64,000 bases of DNA from Actinacidiphila yanglinensis (GCF_900107965.1 NZ_FNVU01000014.1:82569-146568); one strand, 5' to 3'; positions 35,236 through 44,762 are shown, counted from the first letter of the stretch. Numbers and translations are program-made. The notes: generated from the sequence alone by a model not told the origin.

Positions 35236-35260
35236 CCCCGGAACTGCCTGTTCCGGGGCT
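35236..35260 (+). terminator. Hairpin between precursor and exporter genes (possible attenuator)
   Basis: GCCCCGGAAC (35236-35245) and GTTCCGGGGC (35251-35260) form a perfect 10-bp stem with a TGCCT loop, 21 bases after the precursor stop, without a long T-run. Partial termination here would yield more precursor than exporter transcript, a common design in bacteriocin operons. The following leader holds direct repeats GCCGTGCCCGGCCG (35264, 35283) and CCGGCCGGGTCCGGCC (35290, 35333). Confidence 0.65.
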
Positions 35261-35377
35261 TGGCCGTGCCCGGCCGCACCTCGCCGTGCCCGGCCGGGTC
35301 CGGCCCTTCTCCCCCGGGTCCGTCCCGTACTTCCGGCCGGGTCCGGCCGAGACGAACGCCGTTGAAGGAATGGTCCC

Positions 35378-36184
35378 GTGCAGTTCCGGCAGAAGGCGCT
35401 CGACAAGCTCGATGCGCCCGAAGAGCTCGACATACCGGTCCGCTTCGCCCGCCCGCAGGGCCGGCTGGCGCTCGCCGTCGCCGCGGTCGTCCTCGCCGCC
35501 GCGACCTTCTGGGCGGTGACCGGCACGGTCTCCTCGAAGCTGACCGCCCCGGGCATCCTGACCCGGGTGCAGGGGAGTTACGTCCTCCAGAGCCCGTTCG
35601 CCGGCCAGGTCACCGAGGTGTACGCCAAGGAGGGCGACGAGGTGGCGAGCGGCGCGCGGCTGCTGAGCGTGCGCACGGCCACCGCCGTCGAGGCGGTCCG
35701 CGCGGTGGCCGCGGGGCGGGTGACCGCACTGACCGCCAAGATCGGCTCGGTGGTCGCCACCGGTGCCGACCTGGCGACGCTGGAACACGCCGATACCCCC
35801 AACGACCCGCTGGTGGCGGTGCTGTACGCGCAGGGCGGCAGCGCGTCGTCGATCGTGGCGGGCGCCGCGGTCGACCTGACCGTGCAGACCGTGCCGACGC
35901 AGGCATACGGCGTGCTGCGCGGGCGCGTGCTCGCCGTCGGACGGGTGCCGGAGACCCGGCAGCAGATCACCAGCTTCCTGGGCGACGAGCAACTGGGCGA
36001 GCAGTTCTCCGCGAAGGGCCAACCCGTGGCCGTCGTCGTGCAGTTGAACCGCTCGTCGCACACGAGGTCCGGCTACACGTGGTCGTCGACGAGCGGGCCG
36101 CCGTACACGGTCGACTCGCGGACGCTGATCAGCGGCGCCGTCCACCTGGCCGCCCAGCATCCGATCGACTGGGTGAAGCCGTGA
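35378..36184 (+). CDS. HlyD-like adaptor of the NHLM-type peptide exporter
   Basis: The 268-residue protein has a short cytosolic start, one membrane segment (about 30-48) and a lipoyl-like extracytoplasmic part (GSYVLQSPFAGQVTEVYAKEGDEV), followed by a beta-barrel region. This is the shape of the secretion protein of NHLM/NHLP bacteriocin export systems. It is shorter than Gram-negative HlyD and suits a monoderm. GAAGGA is 9 bases before GTG 35378. Its stop overlaps the start of the C39 transporter (GTGA at 36181), so the subunits are translationally coupled. Confidence 0.85.
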   Translation: MQFRQKALDKLDAPEELDIPVRFARPQGRLALAVAAVVLAAATFWAVTGTVSSKLTAPGILTRVQGSYVLQSPFAGQVTEVYAKEGDEVASGARLLSVRTATAVEAVRAVAAGRVTALTAKIGSVVATGADLATLEHADTPNDPLVAVLYAQGGSASSIVAGAAVDLTVQTVPTQAYGVLRGRVLAVGRVPETRQQITSFLGDEQLGEQFSAKGQPVAVVVQLNRSSHTRSGYTWSSTSGPPYTVDSRTLISGAVHLAAQHPIDWVKP

Positions 36185-38379
36185 CCGCGCGGCACACACC
36201 GGCGCCGGCCGCGCGCCGCCCGAAGCGCCAGAAGACCGTTCGCACGCCCAGCGTCCTGCAGATGGAGGCCGTGGAGTGCGGCGCCGCCGCGCTCGCCATG
36301 GTGCTCGGCCACTACGGCCGCCACGTGCCCCTGGAGGAACTCCGGATCGCCTGCGGGGTCTCCCGCGACGGCTCCCGAGCGAGCAACGTGCTGAAGGCCG
36401 CCCGCGGTTACCGCCTTGAGGCCAAGGGCATGCAGATGGAGTCGGAGGCTCTGGCGGGAGTACGCACCCCCGCCGTCCTGTTCTGGGAGTTCAACCACTT
36501 CGTCGTCTACGAGGGAACGGTGCGGCGCTTCGGCCGCCGCGGTGTGCGCCTCAACGACCCCGCGCGCGGACGCAGGTTCGTCCCCGAGGACGAGTTCGAC
36601 GCCGGCTTCACCGGCGTGGTGCTGACCTTCGAGCCCGGTGCCCGGTTCCGGCCCGGCGGCCGCAGACCCGGGATCGCCGGCGCGCTCCCGGCCCGGCTGC
36701 GCGGCACCCGGGGCACGACGCTGGCCGCGCTGATCGCCAGCTTCCTGCTGGTGGCCGTGGGGGTGGCGGTGCCCGCGCTGAGCCGCGCGTACATCGACAG
36801 CTTCCTGTTCGGCGACCGGACCTCGCTGCTCCCGGTGATCTTCTCGTCGATGGCCGCGCTGGTGCTGCTGACCGCGGTGCTCACCGGGGTGCAGCAGTCC
36901 AACCTGCTGCGCGGCCGGATCATCTCCTCCACCCTCGGCAGCGCCCGGTTCCTGCGGCACCTGCTCCGGCTGCCCGTGACGTTCTTCGCCCAGCGCAGTC
37001 CCGCCGACCTGGTGCAGCGGCTCCAGTCCAACGACTCGGTGGCCGAGACGCTGGCCCGGGACCTCGCCTCGGCGGGCGTGGACGCGGTGGTCGTGGTCCT
37101 CTACGCGGTCCTGCTGTGGACCTACGACCCCCAGTTGACCCTGCTCGGGGTGGGTCTGGCGCTGCTGAACATCCTCGCGCTGCGCGTGGTGGCCCGGATC
37201 AGGAGCACCCGGGTGCACAAACTGCGGGCCGATGGCGCCCGGTTGACCAACACCGCTTACAGCGGGCTGCAGTTGATCGAGACGATGAAGGCCACCGGGG
37301 GCGAGAACGGCTACTTCCGGCGCTGGGCCGGCCAGCACGCCACGACCCTCGACGGTCAGCAGCGGCTGGGCGTACCGAGCGCGGCGCTGTCCGTCGTCGC
37401 GCCCACCCTGGCGGCGCTCAACAGCGCGCTGATCCTGCTGATCGGTGGCACGCGGGCGGTGGAGGGCAGCATCTCGATCGGGCTGCTGGTCGCCTTCCAG
37501 ACCCTGGTCACCAGCTTCACCGCGCCGGTCAGCCGGCTGAGCGCGGTGGCCGGCCGGGTGCAGGACTTCACCGCGGACGTGGCCCGGCTCAAGGACGTCG
37601 AGCGTTTCCCGGCGGACCCGCTCTTCACCCGCGACCGGCCGGCCGACGGCACCCGCCGGCTCAGCGGCCATGTGACGCTCGACCACATCACCTTCGGGTA
37701 CAGCCCGCTCGACGAGCCGCTGCTCACCGACTTCTCGCTGTCGGTCGGCCCCGGCCGCCAGGTGGCGCTGGTCGGCGGCTCCGGCAGCGGCAAGTCCACG
37801 GTCTCCCGGCTGATCTCGGGCCTGTACCAGCCGTGGGAGGGCGAGATCCGGATCGACGGGCACCTGCTGTCCGACCTGTCCCGCGGCTCGCTGTCCGCGT
37901 CGGTGTCCTTCGTCGACCAGGACATCTTCCTGTTCGAGGGCACCGTGCGCGACAACGTGGCCCTGTGGGACCCGTCGATCCCCGACGAGGCCGTCGTCGC
38001 CGCGCTGGAGGACGCCGCCGTGCTCGACGCGGTCGCCCGGCGCCCCGGCGGGATCCACGCCCGGGTGGAGCAGGACGGCCGGAACTTCTCCGGCGGGCAG
38101 CGGCAGCGGCTGGAGATCGCCAGGGCGCTGGTCCGCCGGCCGAGCGTGCTGGTCCTCGACGAGGTGACCAGCGCCCTCGACGCGGAGACCGAGCAGGTGA
38201 TTATCGACAACCTCCGGCGGCGCGGCTGCGCCTGCGTGGTGATCGCACACCGGCTCAGCACGGTCCGCGACAGCGACGAGATCGTGGTCCTGGACCGCGG
38301 CCGGGTCGTGGAGCGCGGCCGGCACGAGGACCTGGTCGCGGCCGGCGGGCCGTACGCCGAACTCGTCAGGGAGCGCTGA
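36181..38379 (+). CDS. C39-peptidase-containing ABC transporter (peptide cleavage and export)
   Basis: The 732-residue transporter has an N-terminal C39 peptidase with Gln27, Cys33 (QMEAVECGAAALAMVL), His106 (FNHFVVYEG) and Asp126 (RLNDPARG). A six-segment exporter domain follows (about 180-460), then an ATPase with Walker A GGSGSGKST (~532), signature FSGGQRQ (~636) and Walker B VLVLDEVTSA. It should cut after the Gly-Gly of the precursor encoded at 34996 and export the rest. All catalytic residues are intact. It starts with GTG overlapping the adaptor's stop and is followed one base later by the second transporter. Confidence 0.95.
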   Translation: MTARHTPAPAARRPKRQKTVRTPSVLQMEAVECGAAALAMVLGHYGRHVPLEELRIACGVSRDGSRASNVLKAARGYRLEAKGMQMESEALAGVRTPAVLFWEFNHFVVYEGTVRRFGRRGVRLNDPARGRRFVPEDEFDAGFTGVVLTFEPGARFRPGGRRPGIAGALPARLRGTRGTTLAALIASFLLVAVGVAVPALSRAYIDSFLFGDRTSLLPVIFSSMAALVLLTAVLTGVQQSNLLRGRIISSTLGSARFLRHLLRLPVTFFAQRSPADLVQRLQSNDSVAETLARDLASAGVDAVVVVLYAVLLWTYDPQLTLLGVGLALLNILALRVVARIRSTRVHKLRADGARLTNTAYSGLQLIETMKATGGENGYFRRWAGQHATTLDGQQRLGVPSAALSVVAPTLAALNSALILLIGGTRAVEGSISIGLLVAFQTLVTSFTAPVSRLSAVAGRVQDFTADVARLKDVERFPADPLFTRDRPADGTRRLSGHVTLDHITFGYSPLDEPLLTDFSLSVGPGRQVALVGGSGSGKSTVSRLISGLYQPWEGEIRIDGHLLSDLSRGSLSASVSFVDQDIFLFEGTVRDNVALWDPSIPDEAVVAALEDAAVLDAVARRPGGIHARVEQDGRNFSGGQRQRLEIARALVRRPSVLVLDEVTSALDAETEQVIIDNLRRRGCACVVIAHRLSTVRDSDEIVVLDRGRVVERGRHEDLVAAGGPYAELVRER

Positions 38380-38380
38380 C

Positions 38381-41300
38381 GTGACGTCCGTGCACCCGCC
38401 GGTGGCCGGCGGCGCCGGACCGGGTGACCCGGTGCTGGACGCGATGGGCGGGCTGGGCGAGCCGGTCGCACCCGCCGGGCGGCGCAGCCTGTCCCTGGAG
38501 GGCCCGCATGTGCTGTGGCTGGTCGCGCGCGGAGCGATGGACCTGTTCGCGGTCGACGCGGCGCAGCAGGGCCGCTGGCACTTCCTCGGCCGGCTCGGCA
38601 CCGGCACGCTGCTGCTCGGACCGGCGGAGGGACCGCAACACACCCTGGTGAGCCGCCCGTTGGAGGGCTGCGAGCTGCGCCGGATCACGCTGCGGGAGCT
38701 GTTCGGCACCGGCTACGGCGACCAGGGCGCGCAGGGCGGGTACGCCGACGGCTCGGTGTACTTCGACGGCGACGGAGGCTGGGCCGAGAGCAGCCAGGCG
38801 TGGGGCGGCGGCCCGCTGGAGAACGCGTTCGCCCGGGGGATCGGCCGCGGCCTGAGCGTCCTGTTCGACGCACCCGTGGACGGCCGCCCGGTGCCGGGCG
38901 GGGGACCCGGCGCGACCGGCACCGGCGAGGGGCCGACCGATGAGGGCATCCTGTGGATGCCGGTGGCGCCCGGCAGCGTGCAGTACGCCGGCCCGTACGG
39001 AGCCGGGTACGGGAACGGCTGGGTCGACGGGTACGGGTACGGGCAGGACGGCGGCACCGCGAACGGCATGCCGTACCAGGGCGGTTACACCGGGGAGCCG
39101 GGCGGGGAACTGCTCGTCGACGGCCGGATGTGGCGGCGCATGGTGGACCAGCAGACCCGGCTGCTGCTCGCCCTCGACCGCTGGATCGAGCAGTCGGAGC
39201 AGGCGCACGAGGACCGGGCGGCCGCCGGGATCAAGGCCGGTGAGGCGGTCCGCGAGCAGGCCGACCACACCCTGCTCTCCGCGCTCGGCAAGCCCGGCTC
39301 CGCCCGGCCCGGCTCGGGCCGGACAGCGGCCGTACCGGGGGGCACCGCCGGTGACGACGGCACCCTCGCCGCCTGCCGTCTGGTCGCCGACGCGGCCGGG
39401 ATCGATCTCGGGGCGGCCGCGAAGGGCGGCGCAGGTCCGGACGGGACCGACCGGCTGAGCGCGGTCGAGCGGATTGCCGTGGTCGCGCGGGTGCGGACCC
39501 GCAACGTCCGGCTCAGCGGCCGATGGTGGCGGGAGAACGCCGGCCCGCTGGTGGGTCACCGCGCCGCCAGCGGCGCCCCGGTCGCCCTGCTGTGGCGCCG
39601 CGGCGGATACGAGGCGGTCACCCCGGCCACCGGGCGCCGCGCGCGGATCGACGGCGACAACGCGGCCGAGTTCGCGCCCCGCGCGGTGATGTTCTACCGG
39701 CCACTGCCCGACGAGCCCATGTCCGCCCGCCGGTTGCTCGCTTTCTGCATGCGCGGCACCGGCGCGGACCTGCGGGCCCTGCTGCTGGGCGGGCTGGTGG
39801 CGGTCGGCCTGGGCACCCTGGTGCCGATCGCCACCGGCCGGGTGCTCGGGACGTACGTACCGAACGCCGAGAACAGCCTGATCGTCCAGACGTCGCTGGC
39901 GCTCGTGGCCACCACCGTGGTCTCCGCCGCCTTCAGCCTGATGCAGAGCACTGCCGTGCTGCGCGTCGAGGGCCGGGTCGAGGCCACCCTCCAACCCGCC
40001 GTCTGGGACCGGCTGCTGAGGCTGCCGACGCGGTTCTTCGCCGAGCGCTCCACCGGCGAGCTGGCGAGTGCGGCGATGGGCATCAGCGCGATCCGCCGGG
40101 TGCTGTCCGGCACCAGCTCGGTGATCGTGCAGTCCGGCACGGTCGGCGCGGTGAACCTCGTCCTGCTGCTCTGGTACAGCGTGCCGCTGGCCCTGGTCGC
40201 GCTCGGGATGCTGGCCGTGATCGGGGCGGTCTTCGTCGGCCTCGGGCTGACCCAGCTGCGCTGGCAGCGCAAGCTGGTCGTGCTCACCAACAAGCTCAAC
40301 AACCTGGCCTTCCAGACGCTGCGCGGCCTGCCGAAGCTGCGGGTCTCGGCGGCGGAGAGCTTCGCCTACGGCGCCTGGGCCGGGGAGTTCGCGCACAGCC
40401 GCGAGCTGCAGCAGCGGGTCGGCCGGACGAAGAACCTCGTCACCGCCTTCAACGCGGTCTGCCTGCCCTTCTGCACGCTCACCATGTTCATGCTGCTGGC
40501 GGGCCCGGCCCGCGGCAGCCTGTCGGCCGGCGCCTTCCTCACCTTCAACACCGCGGTCGCGATGATGCTGACCTCGGTCACGCAGCTGACCGGCGCGCTG
40601 CTCTCGGCCGCCGCCGTACTGCCCCTGTTCGAGCAGGTCAGGCCGATCCTCGAGGCGGCTCCCGAGGTGCGCGGCGGCAGCACGCAGCCCGCGGCACTGT
40701 CCGGCGCGATCGACGTCCGGAACCTCTCCTTCCGGTACGGCGACAGCGCCCCCCTGGTCCTGGACGACGTGTCCTTCCAGGTGCGGCCGGGCGAGTTCAC
40801 CGCGATCGTGGGTGCCAGCGGCTGCGGCAAGTCCACGCTGCTGCGGCTGCTCATCGGCTTCGACCGGCCGGTCTCGGGCGGCGTGCACTACGACGGTCAG
40901 GATCTGGCGGCCCTGGACCAGGCCGCGGTGCGCCGCCAGTGCGGGGTCGTCCTGCAGAACGCGCAGCCGTTCACCGGCTCGATCCTCGACTGCATCCGCG
41001 GCACCGGGACGTACTCCCTCGAAGAGGCCTGGGCGGCCGCCGAACTGGCCGGCCTGGCGGCGGACATCAAGCAGATGCCGATGGGGATGCACACCGTGCT
41101 CTCCGACGGCGGCGGCGCCGTCTCGGGCGGGCAGCGGCAGCGCCTGATGATCGCGCAGGCACTGATCCGCCGCCCCCGCGTCCTCTTCTTCGACGAGGCC
41201 ACCAGCGCGCTCGACAACGAGACCCAGCGCGTGGTGATGGAGAGCACCCGCGCGCTGCGGGCCACCCGAGTGGTGATCGCCCACCGGCTGTCCACGATCA

Positions 41301-41422
41301 TGGATGCCGACCGGGTGATCGTGCTGGCCGACGGGCGCGTGGTCCAGCAGGGTCCGCCGGCCGAGCTGCTCGCCGACACCGACGGCCTCTTCCACCTCCT
41401 GGTCCGCCGCCAACTCCAGTGA
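38381..41422 (+). CDS. NHLM-type bacteriocin-system ABC transporter (second, peptidase-less)
   Basis: The 1013-residue protein has an N-terminal cytosolic domain of about 450 residues, a membrane domain (about 455-740) and an ATPase with Walker A GASGCGKST (~810), VSGGQRQ (~913), VLFFDEATSAL and the IAHRLS switch. This matches the second ATP-binding protein of NHLM bacteriocin systems, which lacks C39. Its N-terminal domain is longer than I would expect because of two Gly/Tyr-rich inserts (about 108-145 and 195-242, e.g. YGAGYGNGWVDGYGYGQDGG). GTG 38381 starts one base after the previous stop. It probably works with the C39 transporter. Confidence 0.9.
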   Translation: MTSVHPPVAGGAGPGDPVLDAMGGLGEPVAPAGRRSLSLEGPHVLWLVARGAMDLFAVDAAQQGRWHFLGRLGTGTLLLGPAEGPQHTLVSRPLEGCELRRITLRELFGTGYGDQGAQGGYADGSVYFDGDGGWAESSQAWGGGPLENAFARGIGRGLSVLFDAPVDGRPVPGGGPGATGTGEGPTDEGILWMPVAPGSVQYAGPYGAGYGNGWVDGYGYGQDGGTANGMPYQGGYTGEPGGELLVDGRMWRRMVDQQTRLLLALDRWIEQSEQAHEDRAAAGIKAGEAVREQADHTLLSALGKPGSARPGSGRTAAVPGGTAGDDGTLAACRLVADAAGIDLGAAAKGGAGPDGTDRLSAVERIAVVARVRTRNVRLSGRWWRENAGPLVGHRAASGAPVALLWRRGGYEAVTPATGRRARIDGDNAAEFAPRAVMFYRPLPDEPMSARRLLAFCMRGTGADLRALLLGGLVAVGLGTLVPIATGRVLGTYVPNAENSLIVQTSLALVATTVVSAAFSLMQSTAVLRVEGRVEATLQPAVWDRLLRLPTRFFAERSTGELASAAMGISAIRRVLSGTSSVIVQSGTVGAVNLVLLLWYSVPLALVALGMLAVIGAVFVGLGLTQLRWQRKLVVLTNKLNNLAFQTLRGLPKLRVSAAESFAYGAWAGEFAHSRELQQRVGRTKNLVTAFNAVCLPFCTLTMFMLLAGPARGSLSAGAFLTFNTAVAMMLTSVTQLTGALLSAAAVLPLFEQVRPILEAAPEVRGGSTQPAALSGAIDVRNLSFRYGDSAPLVLDDVSFQVRPGEFTAIVGASGCGKSTLLRLLIGFDRPVSGGVHYDGQDLAALDQAAVRRQCGVVLQNAQPFTGSILDCIRGTGTYSLEEAWAAAELAGLAADIKQMPMGMHTVLSDGGGAVSGGQRQRLMIAQALIRRPRVLFFDEATSALDNETQRVVMESTRALRATRVVIAHRLSTIMDADRVIVLADGRVVQQGPPAELLADTDGLFHLLVRRQLQ

Positions 41423-41427
41423 GCCGC

Positions 41428-41463
41428 CGGCCCGGGCCGGGCTCCCGCGCCCGGCCCGGGCCG
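41428..41463. terminator. Bidirectional hairpin closing the peptide-export operon
   Basis: A perfect 14-bp stem (41428-41441 with 41450-41463) and 8-base loop fill the 51-bp gap between the convergent exporter and rhamnosidase genes. It marks the end of the transcript that begins upstream of 34996. Confidence 0.75.
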
Positions 41464-41473
41464 ACCCGACGTG

Positions 41474-44400
41474 TCAGCCCTGGGAGCAGATGCCGGTGAG
41501 CCTGGCGTCCTGGGCGGCGGAGTGCCCCCGGTCGGTGCTGAGCACGTGGCAGCCCGGTGCCATGCCGTCCACCCGCAGCGAGCCGTTGTCGTACGTGGCG
41601 GTGACGCGCCGGCCGTCCACATAGACGGTGGTGTCGGTGGCCGAGCCGCCCGGCAGGTAGACGTCCGCGCGGGTGTTGGGCGGGATCTCCACCCCGACGT
41701 CGACCCTGCTGCCGACGGTGTCGAAGGCCGCGCCGATCTCGCCCTTGCCGGTGGGCACCGTGACGTGCGCCCACCCGACCGCGGCGGGCCGCGGCCGGAT
41801 GTCGAAGGTCGCGTATCCCGCGGTGGTGGGCCGGATGCCGAACATGTCCTGCGGGATGTCGAAGGCCGGGGAGGCCGCCCAGGGGTGCGAGTAGGTGGTG
41901 TTGGACTTCAGGGACAGGTCCCACGCCTCCATGGTGGCGCCCGCCCCGGCCTTGATCATGTTCAGCCAGCTGTCGGTGCCGGTGGACGTGAGCATGCTGT
42001 GCGCCAGGTCCGGCCGGTTCCCGTCGTAGAGCGCCTGGATCATGAACGCGGCGCAATAGACGCTGCAGGCCATGCCGCGGGTGCCGAGGTAGCTCGCGAC
42101 CTGCGCGGCCTGCTGGTCGTCGGCGAGGCCGAACGCGGTGGCGAACACGCTGGCCTGGACGGCGTAGTGGTCGATCGGGGCGCCGCTGTTGTCGAGGCCG
42201 TCGCGGTAGGCGCCCTTGGCGGGATCCCACATCGTCGCGTTGACCGCGGACCTGATGGCAGTGGCCTTCGCGGTGTCGGCGGCGGCGTCCGCGGTGCGGC
42301 CGAGCGCCGTGGCGATGTCGGCCATGTCCTCGTAGGCGCGGTACGAGATCGCGTTGATCACGGTGTTGTACGAGCTGAACACGTACCCGTCGCGCTCGGA
42401 CGCCGGCCAGTCCACGATGTCGCAGTCGGTGCAGCTGCTCGCGCCGGTGTCGCCGGTGGTCTTGTGGATCAGCCCGCTCGCCGGGTCGAACCAGCGGTCC
42501 GGCAACTTGCCCTGGAGCGCGGTGTAGTCGGCGGCGAGCGCGGTGGTGTCGCCGGTCGCCTCGTAGCTGTCGTGCATGGCCAGCACCAGGTACATCGGCC
42601 ACTCGGTCGGCCAGGTACGGGTCGACAGCAGGAAGTTGAGCGAGTAATCGCCGAGGGTCGCGTCGCCACCGGTGTAGAGGTTCGCCATCAACTGCAGGTA
42701 GGAGTCGGCCTCGTAGACCCCGCGCTCACGCTCCCAGGAGTCCACGTAGAGGTTCTGGTTCGACATCTCCACGGTGTTCCGGGACAGCGCCCACACCTGG
42801 TCGAGCGCGCTGTCGGAGGAGTCGAAGGTGCCGGCCGAGGTGTCGAACGGGTAGACGTACGCCTCCGCCGTGAGGTCCTTCGCGGTCAGGCCGGTGGGGG
42901 CGCCGGTGATCTGGACGTAGCGGAAGACCCGCAGCCCCCACGTCTCCAGGTGCTGGGTGCCGGACCGCAGCGTCCACCTGTCCTCGTAGGTGTTGCCCGC
43001 CGAGGTCTGGTAGCGGACGGTGTCGGTACCCGACGGCACCTGGCCGTAGCGGATGTCGAGCACCTGCCCGGCGCTGCCGGTGAGGTCGAGCGACAGGCCG
43101 CCGATCCAGCTGCGGCCGTAGTCGACGTAGTAGTCGCCCGGGGCGTACTCGACGACCGAGGCGGGGGTCTCCCGCCGCTGCCCCACCTTGGCGGTCGGCG
43201 TGGGCTCCAAATCGGTGAAGGCGCCCTTGAGCGCGGGCGCGGACCAGGAGGAGTCGTCGAATCCGGGCGCGGCGAAACCGGTCGGGTAGGCGCGGGAGTC
43301 GAAGTCCTCCACCGGGGCGGTGTAGTAGCTGGTGCCGATGCTGCCCGCGCTCGGCAGGACCGCGGCGCCGTTCTCCGCCTTCCAGCCGGCCCCGGTGCCG
43401 AAGGTCCGGGTGGTGCCGTCGGTGAACCGGACCACCAGGTCGGCCAGGAAGCGCCGGTCGCTGGTGGTGTAGGCGAGCGCGCCCAGGGTGTTGGCCGCGC
43501 CGGGGCGCAGCAGCGAGGTGACGTCGTAGCCGTCGTAGCGGGTCTCCGCGCCCAGCGGCCGGGTCGGGCCGACCCCGACGAAGCGGCCGTTGACCCACAT
43601 CTTGTAGACGAACTGCCGGGTCGGGGCGGTGGAGGAACCGGTGGCGTACAGGTGCGCCCAGGCGATGTGCCGGCCGGCGGGCAGGGTGACGTCGCCGCGC
43701 AGGAACGCCCAGTCGGCCGAGCCGAAGCCGGTGCCGCAGTTCTTGCTCCGGTCGATGAACAGCGCCTGGCCGGTGACGGTGCCGCAGCTGAAGTCGGTGC
43801 CGGCCGGGTCGCTGAAGTCGTTGGCGTACAACTGCGTGCCGTCGGGGCCGGTGACGGTGATGTCGTCGAACGTGGCCTGCTCGGTGCTGCCGGTGCGGAA
43901 GCCGATGCCGCCGGAGGCGAAGGTGGCGTCCGTGGTGGTGTCCACCAGGGTCCAGCCGGTGTCGGCGGCGGGCTTGAGGTAGGTGGTGAAGGTCGACCCG
44001 TCGGCGACGATCCGGAAGTCGTACGCCGTGCCGTCGGCGAGCGCGAAGGGCAGCGGCTCGGCCGGCTTCAGGTTGGAGAAAGTGCCCTTCTTCTGGACCT
44101 GCGGGGCGATGGTGTTCTCGCCGTTGCCCTTGAACTGCCACAGGTAGAAGTCGCTGGTGTCGGACTCGCGGAAGGTGACGCTGGCGTACTTCGCGTCGAT
44201 GACGAAGCTGCCCTGGAAGGTGTAGTCGGTCCACGGCGCCGGGTCGGCGGCCCAGACGGGGGTGGCGCCCGGCCAGGCCGTGCCGGGTCCGGTGCCGAAG
44301 GAGGCGGCGGCGGACCACGCGGAGGCGGTGCGCGCGTCCCAGGTGCGCACCCGCCACGCGTAGCCGGCCGCGGCGCCCAACGCGGGGCCGCCGTAGGCGA

Positions 44401-44752
44401 TGTCGCCGCTCGCCGCGGAGGCGATCCGGCCCGAGTCCCACACGTCGTGGCCGCGGGCGAGGTCGGCGGCGGTGGCCGCGACCTCGATCTCGTAGCCGCT
44501 CTGCCGGCCCGCGCCCACCTTCCACCCCAGCAGGGGCGTGCTGTTCGGGTCGACGTCGACGGGTGCGGTCAGCCCGCCGACGGTCAGGCCGTGCGGTGCG
44601 GCGCCGGCGCTTCCCCGGCCGGAGTCCGGGTGGGGTGCGGCGACAGCGGAGGGAGCCGCGACGCCGAGGACGACGCCGGCCGCGGTCAGCCACGCGGTCA
44701 ACGCGGCGAGCAGGACCGTACGTCGGTGACCGGCCGATCGGGACTGCGCCAT
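41474..44752 (-). CDS. Secreted alpha-L-rhamnosidase-like glycoside hydrolase (GH78)
   Basis: The 1092-residue exported enzyme has a signal peptide (residues 1-39). A fibronectin/N-terminal rhamnosidase domain follows (GLTVGGLTAPVDVDPNSTPLLGWKV). A jelly-roll insert comes next (TFQGSFVIDAKYASVTFRESD ... FDDITVTG). The carbohydrate-binding and (alpha/alpha)6 catalytic domains of the GH78 type complete it. The catalytic region carries SWERERGVYEADSYLQL (about 670-687), a variant of the usual acidic loop. It would release terminal rhamnose from plant or microbial glycans. GGAGG precedes ATG 44752, directly downstream of a LacI-type operator. Confidence 0.85.
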   Translation of the reverse strand: MAQSRSAGHRRTVLLAALTAWLTAAGVVLGVAAPSAVAAPHPDSGRGSAGAAPHGLTVGGLTAPVDVDPNSTPLLGWKVGAGRQSGYEIEVAATAADLARGHDVWDSGRIASAASGDIAYGGPALGAAAGYAWRVRTWDARTASAWSAAASFGTGPGTAWPGATPVWAADPAPWTDYTFQGSFVIDAKYASVTFRESDTSDFYLWQFKGNGENTIAPQVQKKGTFSNLKPAEPLPFALADGTAYDFRIVADGSTFTTYLKPAADTGWTLVDTTTDATFASGGIGFRTGSTEQATFDDITVTGPDGTQLYANDFSDPAGTDFSCGTVTGQALFIDRSKNCGTGFGSADWAFLRGDVTLPAGRHIAWAHLYATGSSTAPTRQFVYKMWVNGRFVGVGPTRPLGAETRYDGYDVTSLLRPGAANTLGALAYTTSDRRFLADLVVRFTDGTTRTFGTGAGWKAENGAAVLPSAGSIGTSYYTAPVEDFDSRAYPTGFAAPGFDDSSWSAPALKGAFTDLEPTPTAKVGQRRETPASVVEYAPGDYYVDYGRSWIGGLSLDLTGSAGQVLDIRYGQVPSGTDTVRYQTSAGNTYEDRWTLRSGTQHLETWGLRVFRYVQITGAPTGLTAKDLTAEAYVYPFDTSAGTFDSSDSALDQVWALSRNTVEMSNQNLYVDSWERERGVYEADSYLQLMANLYTGGDATLGDYSLNFLLSTRTWPTEWPMYLVLAMHDSYEATGDTTALAADYTALQGKLPDRWFDPASGLIHKTTGDTGASSCTDCDIVDWPASERDGYVFSSYNTVINAISYRAYEDMADIATALGRTADAAADTAKATAIRSAVNATMWDPAKGAYRDGLDNSGAPIDHYAVQASVFATAFGLADDQQAAQVASYLGTRGMACSVYCAAFMIQALYDGNRPDLAHSMLTSTGTDSWLNMIKAGAGATMEAWDLSLKSNTTYSHPWAASPAFDIPQDMFGIRPTTAGYATFDIRPRPAAVGWAHVTVPTGKGEIGAAFDTVGSRVDVGVEIPPNTRADVYLPGGSATDTTVYVDGRRVTATYDNGSLRVDGMAPGCHVLSTDRGHSAAQDARLTGICSQG

Positions 44753-44762
44753 CGTGACCTCC

